Shown: positions 1-7,079 of the stretch, piece by piece
Layout: each line of letters starts with the position of its first letter
Numbering within the stretch: the stretch's first letter is position 1
Assembly: GCA_004293445.1 (NCBI GenBank)
Contig: RDYP01000006.1
Location: 80,888-144,887, forward strand
From: Verrucomicrobiota bacterium
Lineage (GTDB): Bacteria; Verrucomicrobiota; Verrucomicrobiia; Verrucomicrobiales; Akkermansiaceae
Direction of reading: 5' to 3'
Length of the DNA: 64,000 nucleotides
Translations under genes and position numbers: made by a program
Notes under the pieces: generated by a model
Seen by the model: only the letters and a program-made list of their open reading frames with translations
What the model was told of the DNA's origin: nothing
The model's database searches: none

Positions 1-60
1 TGCGGGGAGCGGATGGGAAACGAAAGAATCGTCCCAAGGTCCCCATTTTCTCCACCCACC

Positions 61-89
61 CCGGAGGAGCAGGCTACCGCAGTCCAAGG
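61..89 (-). repeat. Degraded copy of two-hairpin intergenic repeat
   Basis: Read on the minus strand, this stretch starts CCTTGGACTGCGG and continues with TAGCCTGCT. It matches the start of the repeats at 58051, 58124 and 11954. The second arm no longer pairs well, so this looks like a decayed or truncated copy. Next to it, at 88-101, is a 14-bp perfect palindrome, GGTGCTCGAGCACC. I see no gene in 1-174. Confidence 0.55.
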
Positions 90-174
90 TGCTCGAGCAC
101 CCATCCGCATCGACGATATTTTTTCCAAGGAATTTCCGGGGTGCGTGTCATAGTTCTCGAGTCCTTCGACACCG

Positions 175-1599
175 ATGAAAATCCTCAGCCTCTCCACTGC
201 CCTCATGGCCGCCGCCAGCGCCGAAACCGCTCTGACGATCTACAACCAGAACCTCGCGGTGGTGCGCGAGACCCTCCCGCTCGATCTCAAGCCGGGCGAG
301 AATCCGGTGAGCTTCGACCGCGCCACCGCCCAGGTGATGCCCGACTCCGTGGTGCTGCGCGATCCTGCCGGCAAGGCCGCCTTTTCGATCCTCGAGCAGA
401 GCTACCGCAACGACCCGGTCAGCCGCTCGCTGCTGTTGAGCCATTTTGAAGGCCAGGAGATCGAGTTCCGCAGCGTCTATCCCGACGGCAAGGTCGAGCT
501 GCAGGCCGGCAAGATCGTCCGCTCCGGCCACGTTCCCGGCGGCCAGCCGCAGGACCCGATCATCGAGGTCGACGGCAAGCTGCGCTTCCAACTCCCCGGC
601 GAGCCGCTCTTCCCCGCGCTCGGCGACGGCTCGATCCTCCGCCCGACCCTCGGCTGGCAGATCCGCAGCGACGCGGCGGCGAAGTTCGACGCCCAGCTGT
701 CCTACCTCAGCAACGGCTTCAACTGGGAGGCCGACTACAACCTGGTCGCGCCGGAGAAGGGCGAGACCGTGACTCTGACCGGCTGGGTCACCGTGAACAA
801 CCAAAGCGGCACCGCTTTCCAGGACGCCAAGGTCAAGCTGGTGGCCGGCGAGGTGAACATCATCGAACCAAGCCACCCCAACGTAGGCATGATGCGCTCG
901 AAAATGATGGCGATGGAAGCCGACGCCGCGCCGGCGGTGCAGGAGAAGGCCTTCGACGACTTCCACCTCTACACTCTACAGCGTCCGCTGACGATCCGCG
1001 ACAAGGAGACGAAGCAGGTCGAGTTCCTACGCGCCGCGGCGGTCAAGGCGTCCAAGCGCTACGTCTACGATCCGGCCGCGATGCGCTTCTTCGGCGGTGG
1101 CGGCCCGCAGACCCAGCCGATCCAAGGGATGGAGTTCCCGAAGGACGTGGCGATCTACTGGGAGTTCAAGAACGACGAGTCGAACGGCCTGGGCGTCCCG
1201 CTGCCCGCCGGCCGCGTCCGCTTTTACCGCTCCGACGACCAGGACGGGAACCTCGAGTTCGTCGGCGAGAACGACATCGATCACACCCCGCGCAACGAGG
1301 AGGTCTCGATCTACACCGGCAATGCCTTCGACCTGGTCGGCGAACGGAAGATCGTGAACTTCGAGCGCGACGACCGCGCGGAGTGGATGAAGGAAAGCAT
1401 CGAGATCACCGTGAAGAACCGCTCCAAGGAGCCGAAGGAGATCGTGGTCCGCGAGCACCTCTGGCGCTGGCTGAACTGGAAGATCGAGAACGCCTCGATG
1501 GAGTCGGTGAAGAAGGACGCGCAGAAGATCGAGTTCACCGTGAAGCTCGCCCCGGACGAGGAGAAGAAGGTGACCTACACCGCGCACTACAGCTGGTAG
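175..1599 (+). CDS. DUF4139 domain-containing secreted protein
   Basis: A 474-residue protein with a short hydrophobic N-terminus (MKILSLSTALMAAASA) that reads as a signal peptide. Starting at about residue 18, the segment TALTIYNQNLAVVRETLPLDL is the typical opening of DUF4139 proteins. The C-terminal third shows the usual beta-rich features: YWEFKNDESNGLGVPLPAGRVR, then GNAFDLVGERKI, and an end in TYTAHYSW. DUF4139 proteins are mostly periplasmic or surface proteins of unknown biochemical role, so no function is assigned. The stop codon TAG sits directly against the first unit of the tandem repeat at 1600. Confidence 0.85.
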   Translation: MKILSLSTALMAAASAETALTIYNQNLAVVRETLPLDLKPGENPVSFDRATAQVMPDSVVLRDPAGKAAFSILEQSYRNDPVSRSLLLSHFEGQEIEFRSVYPDGKVELQAGKIVRSGHVPGGQPQDPIIEVDGKLRFQLPGEPLFPALGDGSILRPTLGWQIRSDAAAKFDAQLSYLSNGFNWEADYNLVAPEKGETVTLTGWVTVNNQSGTAFQDAKVKLVAGEVNIIEPSHPNVGMMRSKMMAMEADAAPAVQEKAFDDFHLYTLQRPLTIRDKETKQVEFLRAAAVKASKRYVYDPAAMRFFGGGGPQTQPIQGMEFPKDVAIYWEFKNDESNGLGVPLPAGRVRFYRSDDQDGNLEFVGENDIDHTPRNEEVSIYTGNAFDLVGERKIVNFERDDRAEWMKESIEITVKNRSKEPKEIVVREHLWRWLNWKIENASMESVKKDAQKIEFTVKLAPDEEKKVTYTAHYSW

Positions 1600-1937
1600 T
1601 AGCGCGACTTTGCAAGTTGCGCGCTTCTCGCGGCGGACCTCTCCCAGCGATCACGAAGCTTCAGGGCAAGACCGCCCCTCCCACACACAACGTGCAACGT
1701 TGTGCTACTCCGGTAGCGCGACTTTGCAAGTTGCGCGCTTCTCGCGGCGGACCTCTCCCAGCGATCACGAAGCTTCAGGGCAAGACCGCCCGTCCCACTC
1801 ACAACGTGCGACGTTGTGCTACTCCGGTAGCGCGACTTTGCAAGTTGCGCGCTTCTCGCGGCGGATCTCTCCCAGCGATCAGGAAGCTTCAGGACAAGAC
1901 CGCCCGTCCCACACACAACGTGCAACGTTGTGCTACT
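1600..1937. repeat. Three tandem 114-bp hairpin-bearing repeats
   Basis: Three direct copies at 1600-1713, 1714-1827 and 1828-1937 are about 95 percent identical by eye. Each unit begins TAGCGCGAC and ends GTGCTAC, so the unit termini are inverted repeats of each other (TAGC/GCTA). Near the start lies a dyad, GCGCGACTT with AAGTTGCGC around TGC. Near the end lies ACAACGT with ACGTTGT around GCA (GCG in unit 2, a loop-only change). The array fills the whole space between two convergent genes; the left stop codon abuts it and the tag stop codon lies inside the last unit. It could act as a bidirectional terminator or be a REP-type element. Confidence 0.85.
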
Positions 1938-2472
1938 TCCGAAAGCAGTCCGCGCTGTGGTCGTCCACCATCCCGACCGCCTGCATGAAGGCATACATTG
2001 TGGTCGATCCCACAAAGTTGAAGCCAGCCCTGCGCAGCGCCTTGCTCAGGGCATCCGATTCCACCGTCTTCGCCGGGAAGTCGGCCATCGTCCGAAAACG
2101 ATTCACGCGGGGAACGCCGCCGACAAATTCCCACAACCACGCCACCGGATCATCCAGCCGCAGCCATGCCTTCGCGTTTTCCCGCACCGAGAGAATCTTG
2201 CCGCGATGGCGGATGATGCCCGGATCTCCCGCAAGAGCCTCCAGCTCCACGTCGGTCATCGCCGCGACCCGCTCCGGCTCGAATCCATGAAACACCTCAC
2301 GGTAGCGATCGCGCTTCTGCAGGACCGTCCACCACGATAGCCCGGCCTGCGCGCCCTCGAGGCAGATCATTTCAAAAAGATAGCGTGGATCGCGCGACGG
2401 CACGCCCCACTCGCTGTCGTGGTAGGCGACGTAAAGCGGCCTGTCCGCAGGCAACCAAGGGCAACGAATCAT
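1933..2472 (-). CDS. tag: DNA-3-methyladenine glycosylase I
   Basis: A 179-residue base-excision-repair enzyme that removes 3-methyladenine from alkylated DNA. The N-terminus MIRCPW and following YHDSEWGVP are the TAG family signature (Zn-binding Cys and substrate pocket), followed by LFEMICLEGAQAGLSWWTVL and FVGG. The C-terminal GFNFVGSTTMYAFMQAVGMVDDH is also canonical and carries the Zn ligand His. I chose the ATG at 2472, because the family starts M-x-RC; the upstream extension to 2556 is unrelated sequence. It is divergent from glyQS. A 14-bp perfect palindrome (CGCAGGATCCTGCG, 2473-2486) touches the start codon. Confidence 0.93.
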   Translation of the reverse strand: MIRCPWLPADRPLYVAYHDSEWGVPSRDPRYLFEMICLEGAQAGLSWWTVLQKRDRYREVFHGFEPERVAAMTDVELEALAGDPGIIRHRGKILSVRENAKAWLRLDDPVAWLWEFVGGVPRVNRFRTMADFPAKTVESDALSKALRRAGFNFVGSTTMYAFMQAVGMVDDHSADCFRK

Positions 2473-2567
2473 CGCAGGATCCTGCGCTTCTCCCTCTCGA
2501 TGCGCAATCCCGCCTTGCCCGCAGCGTTCTAGGCTGGTTTTCTCCCGCCCCGACAATCCCCGACCCT

Positions 2568-4133
2568 ATGGCCAACAAGGACTTCACCGACCCCGCCCGC
2601 ATGGAGAAAATCGTCTCCCTGTGCAAACGCCGCGGCTTCATTTTCCAAGCCGGCGAACTCTACGGCGGACTCAATGGTTGCTGGGACTACGGCCCGCTCG
2701 GCGCCGAGCTGAAGCGAAATCTCAAGGACTACTGGTGGCGCAAGACCGTCCAAGAACGTGACGACGTGCTCGGCATGGACGGCGCGATCCTCACCATGGA
2801 GCAGGTCCTCGTCTCCTCCGGCCACGTCGGCGGTTTCAGCGATCCGATGTGCGACTGCCTGCTTTCGAAAGCACGTCTGCGCGCCGACCAGATCCCGGCC
2901 CAAGACGGCACGGCGGTCTATTTCTCCGGCGCGAAGCACGAGGCCAGCGGCTGGTCCTCCGACAAGGCCTTCGCCGTGCTGGTCGCCCCCGGCAAGGACC
3001 CGATCGAGTCCCACAAAACGGCGCGGAAATTCTACGCCGACCACATGCCGGACAAGAAGATCTCCCCGAAGGAGCTCGAGCTGACCGAAGAGCGCCGCGA
3101 GGAAGTCACCGCCAGCACCTCCTTCAACCCCGAGAACGGCGGCCTGCTGACCGAACCGCGCCAGTTCAACCTGATGCTCCAAACGAACTTCGGCGCGACC
3201 GGCGACCAGATCGCCTACCTGCGCCCGGAGACCGCTCAGTCGATTTTCGTCCAATACAAGAACGTCCTCGACTCCAACCGCATCAAGCTGCCCTTCGGCA
3301 TCGCGCAGTGCGGCAAGTCCTTCCGCAACGAAATCAACCCGCGCAACTACACCTTCCGCAGCCGCGAGTTCGAACAAATGGAGATCGAATACTTCTGCCG
3401 CCCGGAGGACGGCATGCGCCTAACCGACGAGTGGCTGGAGGAGCGCCTCAAGTTCTATGGTGAGATCGGAATCCCGCGCGAGAAGCTCCACATCCTGGAC
3501 GTTCCGGACGGCGAACGCGCGTTCTACTCGAAGAAAACCTACGACATCGAATACGAATTCCCCTTCGGCATCCAGGAACTGGAAGGCGTGGCCTACCGCA
3601 CCGACTACGACCTCGGCGTCCACCAAAAAGGCGCCGGCAAGCCGCTCGAATACTTCGACGAGGAAAGCAAGGAGCGCTTCCTGCCCCACGTGGTGGAACC
3701 TTCCGCCGGATGCGATCGCACCGTGCTCGCACTGATCTGCGAAGCCTTCGACGAGGAGGAGCTCACCGATGAAAAGGGCAACAAGGACGTCCGAACCGTG
3801 CTGCGTTTCGTGCCGCGCATGGCCCCGGTGAAGGTGGGGATTTTCCCACTGCTCAAGAAGAACGAGGAGCAGGTCCGCATCGCCCGCGAGATCCAGAAGA
3901 AGCTCCAGCCGTGGATGACCGTCTTCTACGACGACGGTGGTGCCGTCGGACGCCGCTACCGCCGCCAGGACGAAATCGGCACGCCCTTCTGCATCACCAT
4001 CGATTTCGACACTCTCGGCGAAAACGATCCCGCGAACACCGGTACCGTGACCGTCCGCCATCGCGACTCAATGGAGCAGGAGCGGATGTCGATCGATGCC
4101 CTGCTGCCCTGGCTGCTCGAGCGCGTGCGCTGA
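2568..4133 (+). CDS. glyQS: Glycyl-tRNA synthetase, dimeric alpha2 type
   Basis: A 521-residue class II aminoacyl-tRNA synthetase that charges tRNA-Gly. MANKDFTDPARMEKIVSLCKRRGF is the usual start, followed by YGGLNGCWDYGPLG and motif 2 (SFRNEINPRNYTFRSREFEQMEIEYFC). Near the end come VVEPSAGCDRTVLAL and the anticodon-binding domain (APVKVGIFPLLKK; later YRRQDEIGTPFC). It is the single-chain form, not the GlyQ/GlyS two-subunit form. The ATG at 2568 fits the family N-terminus; in-frame sequence upstream lies antisense to tag. A strong terminator follows 27 bp after the stop. Confidence 0.96.
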   Translation: MANKDFTDPARMEKIVSLCKRRGFIFQAGELYGGLNGCWDYGPLGAELKRNLKDYWWRKTVQERDDVLGMDGAILTMEQVLVSSGHVGGFSDPMCDCLLSKARLRADQIPAQDGTAVYFSGAKHEASGWSSDKAFAVLVAPGKDPIESHKTARKFYADHMPDKKISPKELELTEERREEVTASTSFNPENGGLLTEPRQFNLMLQTNFGATGDQIAYLRPETAQSIFVQYKNVLDSNRIKLPFGIAQCGKSFRNEINPRNYTFRSREFEQMEIEYFCRPEDGMRLTDEWLEERLKFYGEIGIPREKLHILDVPDGERAFYSKKTYDIEYEFPFGIQELEGVAYRTDYDLGVHQKGAGKPLEYFDEESKERFLPHVVEPSAGCDRTVLALICEAFDEEELTDEKGNKDVRTVLRFVPRMAPVKVGIFPLLKKNEEQVRIAREIQKKLQPWMTVFYDDGGAVGRRYRRQDEIGTPFCITIDFDTLGENDPANTGTVTVRHRDSMEQERMSIDALLPWLLERVR

Positions 4134-4160
4134 GCCATCGGCCCGGCCACCGAACCACAG

Positions 4161-4193
4161 AGCGCGCTCCCCAAAAAGGGACGCGCTTTTTTT
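4161..4193 (+). terminator. Rho-independent terminator of glyQS
   Basis: Arms AGCGCG and TCCC pair with GGGA and CGCGCT, with one bulged C and a loop of A residues. Seven T residues follow directly. It lies 27 bp past the glyQS stop. Confidence 0.88.
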
Positions 4194-4202
4194 GTATCCC
4201 GC

Positions 4203-4511
4203 TCAATGCGCCAGCGGGACCGGCAGGTCGATCACCCGCTCCGCTTCCCAACGCGTGATCCTTGCGTCCCTGTTGACGTCGTAATGCTTCATCATCGCAT
4301 CGAGTTCCTTGGGCTCGATCCCCACGACACCGGCCTCCGCGACGCCTTGCTCGATCTCCTTGCGCGTCAGACTCCCGTTGCCGTCGTAATCAAAGCGGTC
4401 GAACTTCTCCAGCAAGCCGATCATTTTGCGACCGTGCGCCGCTTCGTCGTGAGACGGATCTTCGAAAGCACAAGAGGCGATCAGCAGGGGAAGAATGCAC
4501 AACCATTTCAT
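4203..4511 (-). CDS. Small EF-hand lipoprotein
   Basis: A 102-residue protein starting MKWLCILPLLIASC, a lipoprotein signal peptide with the acylation Cys at residue 14. Two calcium-binding EF-hand loops are visible: DYDGNGSLTRKE (about residues 41-52) and DVNRDARITRWE (about 78-89). The first is canonical. The second has R and A at less usual positions but keeps the Asp/Asn ligands and the final Glu. It is likely an envelope protein that binds Ca2+; its partner is unknown. The start at ATG 4511 is set by the signal peptide. It is convergent with glyQS and lies just past that gene's terminator. Confidence 0.8.
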   Translation of the reverse strand: MKWLCILPLLIASCAFEDPSHDEAAHGRKMIGLLEKFDRFDYDGNGSLTRKEIEQGVAEAGVVGIEPKELDAMMKHYDVNRDARITRWEAERVIDLPVPLAH

Positions 4512-4595
4512 TCGCCACGGATCATCCCGAAACCCGACTTCGCGACAAGCGGGAAAGCAAGTTGACCACCCCGCCCCCATGAGGATGCTCCCCCC

Positions 4596-5036
4596 GTGCG
4601 CATCCGCATCCTCGCCGCCGGAAAACCTTCCCTCGCCTATGCGAAAAGCGGGGTCGACGAGTATCTCAAACGACTCGGCCGCTACGGCAGCCACGAACTC
4701 GAATTCCTCAAAGCCGGCGATTCCTCGAGCGTCTCCGCCGCCCTGCTGGAACGCTCGGCCGGGACCTTTCGGATCGCACTCGACGAACGTGGCGATTCGC
4801 TCGTCACCCGCGCCTGGGCCGACCACTTCGCTGCCCTGGAAATGCGGGGCGACATCAAGGCCCTCTGCTTCCTGATCGGGGCGTCCGATGGACACACACC
4901 CGAACTACGCAAGCGCTGCGATGCCGTCTGGTCGCTGTCCAGCCTGACCATGCAGCACGAACTCGCGCTCGTGGTGCTGCTGGAGCAACTTTACCGCGTC
5001 GCCACCCTCAGACGTGGCGAGCCCTACCACCGCTGA
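4596..5036 (+). CDS. rlmH: 23S rRNA pseudouridine-1915 N3-methyltransferase
   Basis: A 146-residue SPOUT-fold methyltransferase that modifies pseudouridine 1915 in helix 69 of 23S rRNA. The N-terminus MRIRILAAGKP, the SAM-binding trefoil-knot segment FLIGASDGH, and the C-terminus SLSSLTMQHELALVVLLEQLYRV followed by GEPYHR are family hallmarks. Family length is about 155 residues. The start is a GTG at 4596, the only one giving the correct N-terminus. It is divergent from the EF-hand lipoprotein. Confidence 0.93.
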   Translation: MRIRILAAGKPSLAYAKSGVDEYLKRLGRYGSHELEFLKAGDSSSVSAALLERSAGTFRIALDERGDSLVTRAWADHFAALEMRGDIKALCFLIGASDGHTPELRKRCDAVWSLSSLTMQHELALVVLLEQLYRVATLRRGEPYHR

Positions 5037-5055
5037 AATCGCCGCGAAGGCGAAA

Positions 5056-5232
5056 TCAGCGCCGCGGCTGCTGAGGAAGGGCACTGAATGCCCCACCGCC
5101 CTGACCCACCTGCGGCTTGTTCCACGGAATCTGACTCGATGTATTCGGCGGCGGCACAGGCTTACGCTCTTTTTCCTCCATCGCACAGGATGGCAAAAAG
5201 GCGACAAGGGCGGCGGCGATGATCGTGCGCAT
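5056..5232 (-). CDS. Small proline-rich lipoprotein, unknown function
   Basis: A 58-residue protein with a clear lipoprotein signal (MRTIIAAALVAFLPSC; Cys 16). The mature part is short and rich in Pro, Gly and Gln (IPWNKPQVGQGGGAFSALPQ). I do not recognise a family. I chose the ATG at 5232 because the upstream ATG at 5262 lies inside the terminator stem of the preceding minus-strand genes. It is convergent with rlmH. Confidence 0.6.
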   Translation of the reverse strand: MRTIIAAALVAFLPSCAMEEKERKPVPPPNTSSQIPWNKPQVGQGGGAFSALPQQPRR

Positions 5233-5243
5233 GGCAGGAGCAT

Positions 5244-5280
5244 AAAAAAACCTCCGCGGCATGCAAGCTCGCGGAGGTTT
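5244..5280 (-). terminator. Terminator after the coiled-coil gene pair
   Basis: An 11-bp perfect stem (AAACCTCCGCG with CGCGGAGGTTT) encloses an 11-nt loop. Read on the minus strand it ends in a run of seven T. It lies 24 bp past the stop of the gene at 5305-6114 and before the lipoprotein gene at 5232, so it separates the two transcripts. Confidence 0.85.
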
Positions 5281-5304
5281 CGGGAGAACGAAAGGTGGAA
5301 GAAA

Positions 5305-6114
5305 TCAGTTGGTCGAAGGATTCGCCAAGATCACGCGGTCGCCTGCTTGGATCCGAGCACCGGGTGCCAAGGTCTTGAGATCGATCTCGGCGATCGTTTG
5401 GGTGGGCTCGATCGATGAAGGCTGAAGCTCGGCAACCAGTCGGCCCTCGCGCTTGACCAGAAGCTTCGTTTGCGGAGTGAAGCCCGTGCTGCTGCCAGCC
5501 GCGATGACCACAAATCCCCAGTCGTCGTTGACGGCGGAAACCACGGCTTCCATCGCATTCCGGCGGATCCGCGAATCGCGGGCAGCGGAGCGATCGGCCA
5601 AACGGGCGATCTCAGCCTGATTGGTATCCACCACCTTGCGAGCGGCACCCACCAAGGACTCCAATTCTTCGAGCTGCTTGGTCTTCTCCTTCTTGTCTTC
5701 CTTCACCTTGGCGACTTGCTCGCCGAGGTTGTCCAAAGTCACATCCTCACCCGCGTCCTTGAGCATCGCGATCACCTCGTCCTGGATCTTCTTGAGATCC
5801 GCAAACTTGGCGGCCTGCTCTTCCAAGGTTCCCTCCAATTCCGCGAGATCGCGGCGCAGGGTCTTTTCCTTGGCGACCAGGTTCTCAATCGAGGCCTCGG
5901 CATCGGCCTTGTCCTTCGTTGCCGCATCAAGCGCGGCAACCTCCTTCGCAAGATCGGCCTCCTTTTCGTCACCGCTCTTGGAAACGCGGGTGTTGGTCGC
6001 AATCGCGTCGAGCTTGATCTTCTTCTGATTCTCGAACTTCCCGAGATTCTCGTAAGAGAAATAGGCGGCTCCACCGCTGACTAGAAGGGCGAGGGCGTAG
6101 AAAAGTGCTTTCAT
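5305..6114 (-). CDS. Membrane-anchored coiled-coil protein, copy B
   Basis: A 269-residue protein with one N-terminal membrane segment (ALFYALALLVSGGAAYFSY). Residues about 45-170 form a long charged heptad-like coiled coil rich in E, K, A and L. The C-terminal domain of about 85 residues begins near DWGFVVIAAGSSTGF, contains TKLLVKREGRLVAELQPSSI and ends AGDRVILANPS. It looks beta-rich and resembles the tail domain of the upstream neighbour. That paralogue (6152-6946) is separated by 37 bp and likely shares an operon. The layout suggests a protein anchored in the inner membrane that projects a rod and a small beta domain into the periplasm. No known family recognised. Confidence 0.75.
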   Translation of the reverse strand: MKALFYALALLVSGGAAYFSYENLGKFENQKKIKLDAIATNTRVSKSGDEKEADLAKEVAALDAATKDKADAEASIENLVAKEKTLRRDLAELEGTLEEQAAKFADLKKIQDEVIAMLKDAGEDVTLDNLGEQVAKVKEDKKEKTKQLEELESLVGAARKVVDTNQAEIARLADRSAARDSRIRRNAMEAVVSAVNDDWGFVVIAAGSSTGFTPQTKLLVKREGRLVAELQPSSIEPTQTIAEIDLKTLAPGARIQAGDRVILANPSTN

Positions 6115-6151
6115 ACAGGTTTTGAAAATAGAGCTGGAAATCGAATTTGTT

Positions 6152-6946
6152 TCACTTGGCGGCCTTGGCAGCGTCAGCTGCTTCCGCGGCGGGGACCACG
6201 CGATCGCCCACCATCAACACCGTGTCCTCAGCCATCGAATCAGGGACGATTTCCGCAGCCGCGCGATTGGACTCAACCGAGCTCACCCGCAATTTCGCGA
6301 CCACCGCGCCGTCGCGCACGACTTCAAGCGAAGAACCGGAAACCACGCCACCGCCATTGCCAATCGGCAGGGTGATGAATCCGTAGGCCGGATAAATCGC
6401 GGCAATGCTCGACGCCGTGAAGAAGGAACGCTTGTTCGCGTAGTTGCCATCCTTGGTCCGATAAGCGGCGATCACGCCTTCCGTCCGGGTCTTCTCGCTG
6501 GTCAAGTCGGACAGCTGCGCCTCGTTCGAAGCAATGTCCGCCGTCAGCTCCTCGAGCTCCCCGGCGGTCCGCCGCATCTCGCCGACCAACTCCTCGATGT
6601 CCCCAGCTTCCTTGAGCTTGTCTTCGATTTCGGTGATCCGCGAGGCGTTGGACTCGGTCTCTTCCCGCTTCGAAGCAATTTCCTGCTCCACGCCGCGGTT
6701 CTTCTTGATCTGGGACGCCTCGGTCTCGCGAAGAACCACCGTGGCTTCTTCGGTGGACTTCCGGTTCTTCTCGGTCTCGTTGAACTCCTTGGTCAGCTTG
6801 TCCAATCGGTCGCGGGAATTCGCAAGACGCTTCTCTTCGCGCTGCCGGGACTCGATCTCCTTCGCGTAAGCCTCCTTGTTTTTCGAAGCAAGAAACGCGG
6901 CGGAAAGCAAAGCGAGGGCGGTAAGAATGGCAAAAATGTTGGCCAT
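6152..6946 (-). CDS. Membrane-anchored coiled-coil protein, copy A
   Basis: A 264-residue protein with the same architecture as the gene downstream: an N-terminal membrane helix (IFAILTALALLSAAFLA), a coiled coil from about residue 22 to 165 (for example DRLDKLTKEFNETEKN), and a C-terminal domain. The latter contains YPAYGFITLPIGNGGGVVSGSSLEVVRDGAVVAKLRVSSVE and ends VLMVGDRVVPA. The tail motif pattern (KLLV/LEVV-R-G-LVA/VVA-L, then GDRV) matches copy B, so the two arose by tandem duplication and diverged. It is the first gene of the pair and is divergent from the ABC exporter at 7080. Function unknown. Confidence 0.75.
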   Translation of the reverse strand: MANIFAILTALALLSAAFLASKNKEAYAKEIESRQREEKRLANSRDRLDKLTKEFNETEKNRKSTEEATVVLRETEASQIKKNRGVEQEIASKREETESNASRITEIEDKLKEAGDIEELVGEMRRTAGELEELTADIASNEAQLSDLTSEKTRTEGVIAAYRTKDGNYANKRSFFTASSIAAIYPAYGFITLPIGNGGGVVSGSSLEVVRDGAVVAKLRVSSVESNRAAAEIVPDSMAEDTVLMVGDRVVPAAEAADAAKAAK

Positions 6947-7079
6947 GGGGTTTTGACGTTGGCGGGTGGCTGGTTCTGGGCGGCAAGCTAGGGACTACCA
7001 CTCCGCCCCGGCAATCCCAAATTTCACGATTGTGCAGGGTGGATTTACAAAGGATGGACAGGGCAGCAAGCAGCCACCG

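Noticed and set aside
1600..1937. CRISPR or coding repeat
   Set aside because: The units are direct copies of 114 bp without unique spacers, and the open frames through them are the same peptide repeated in several frames.
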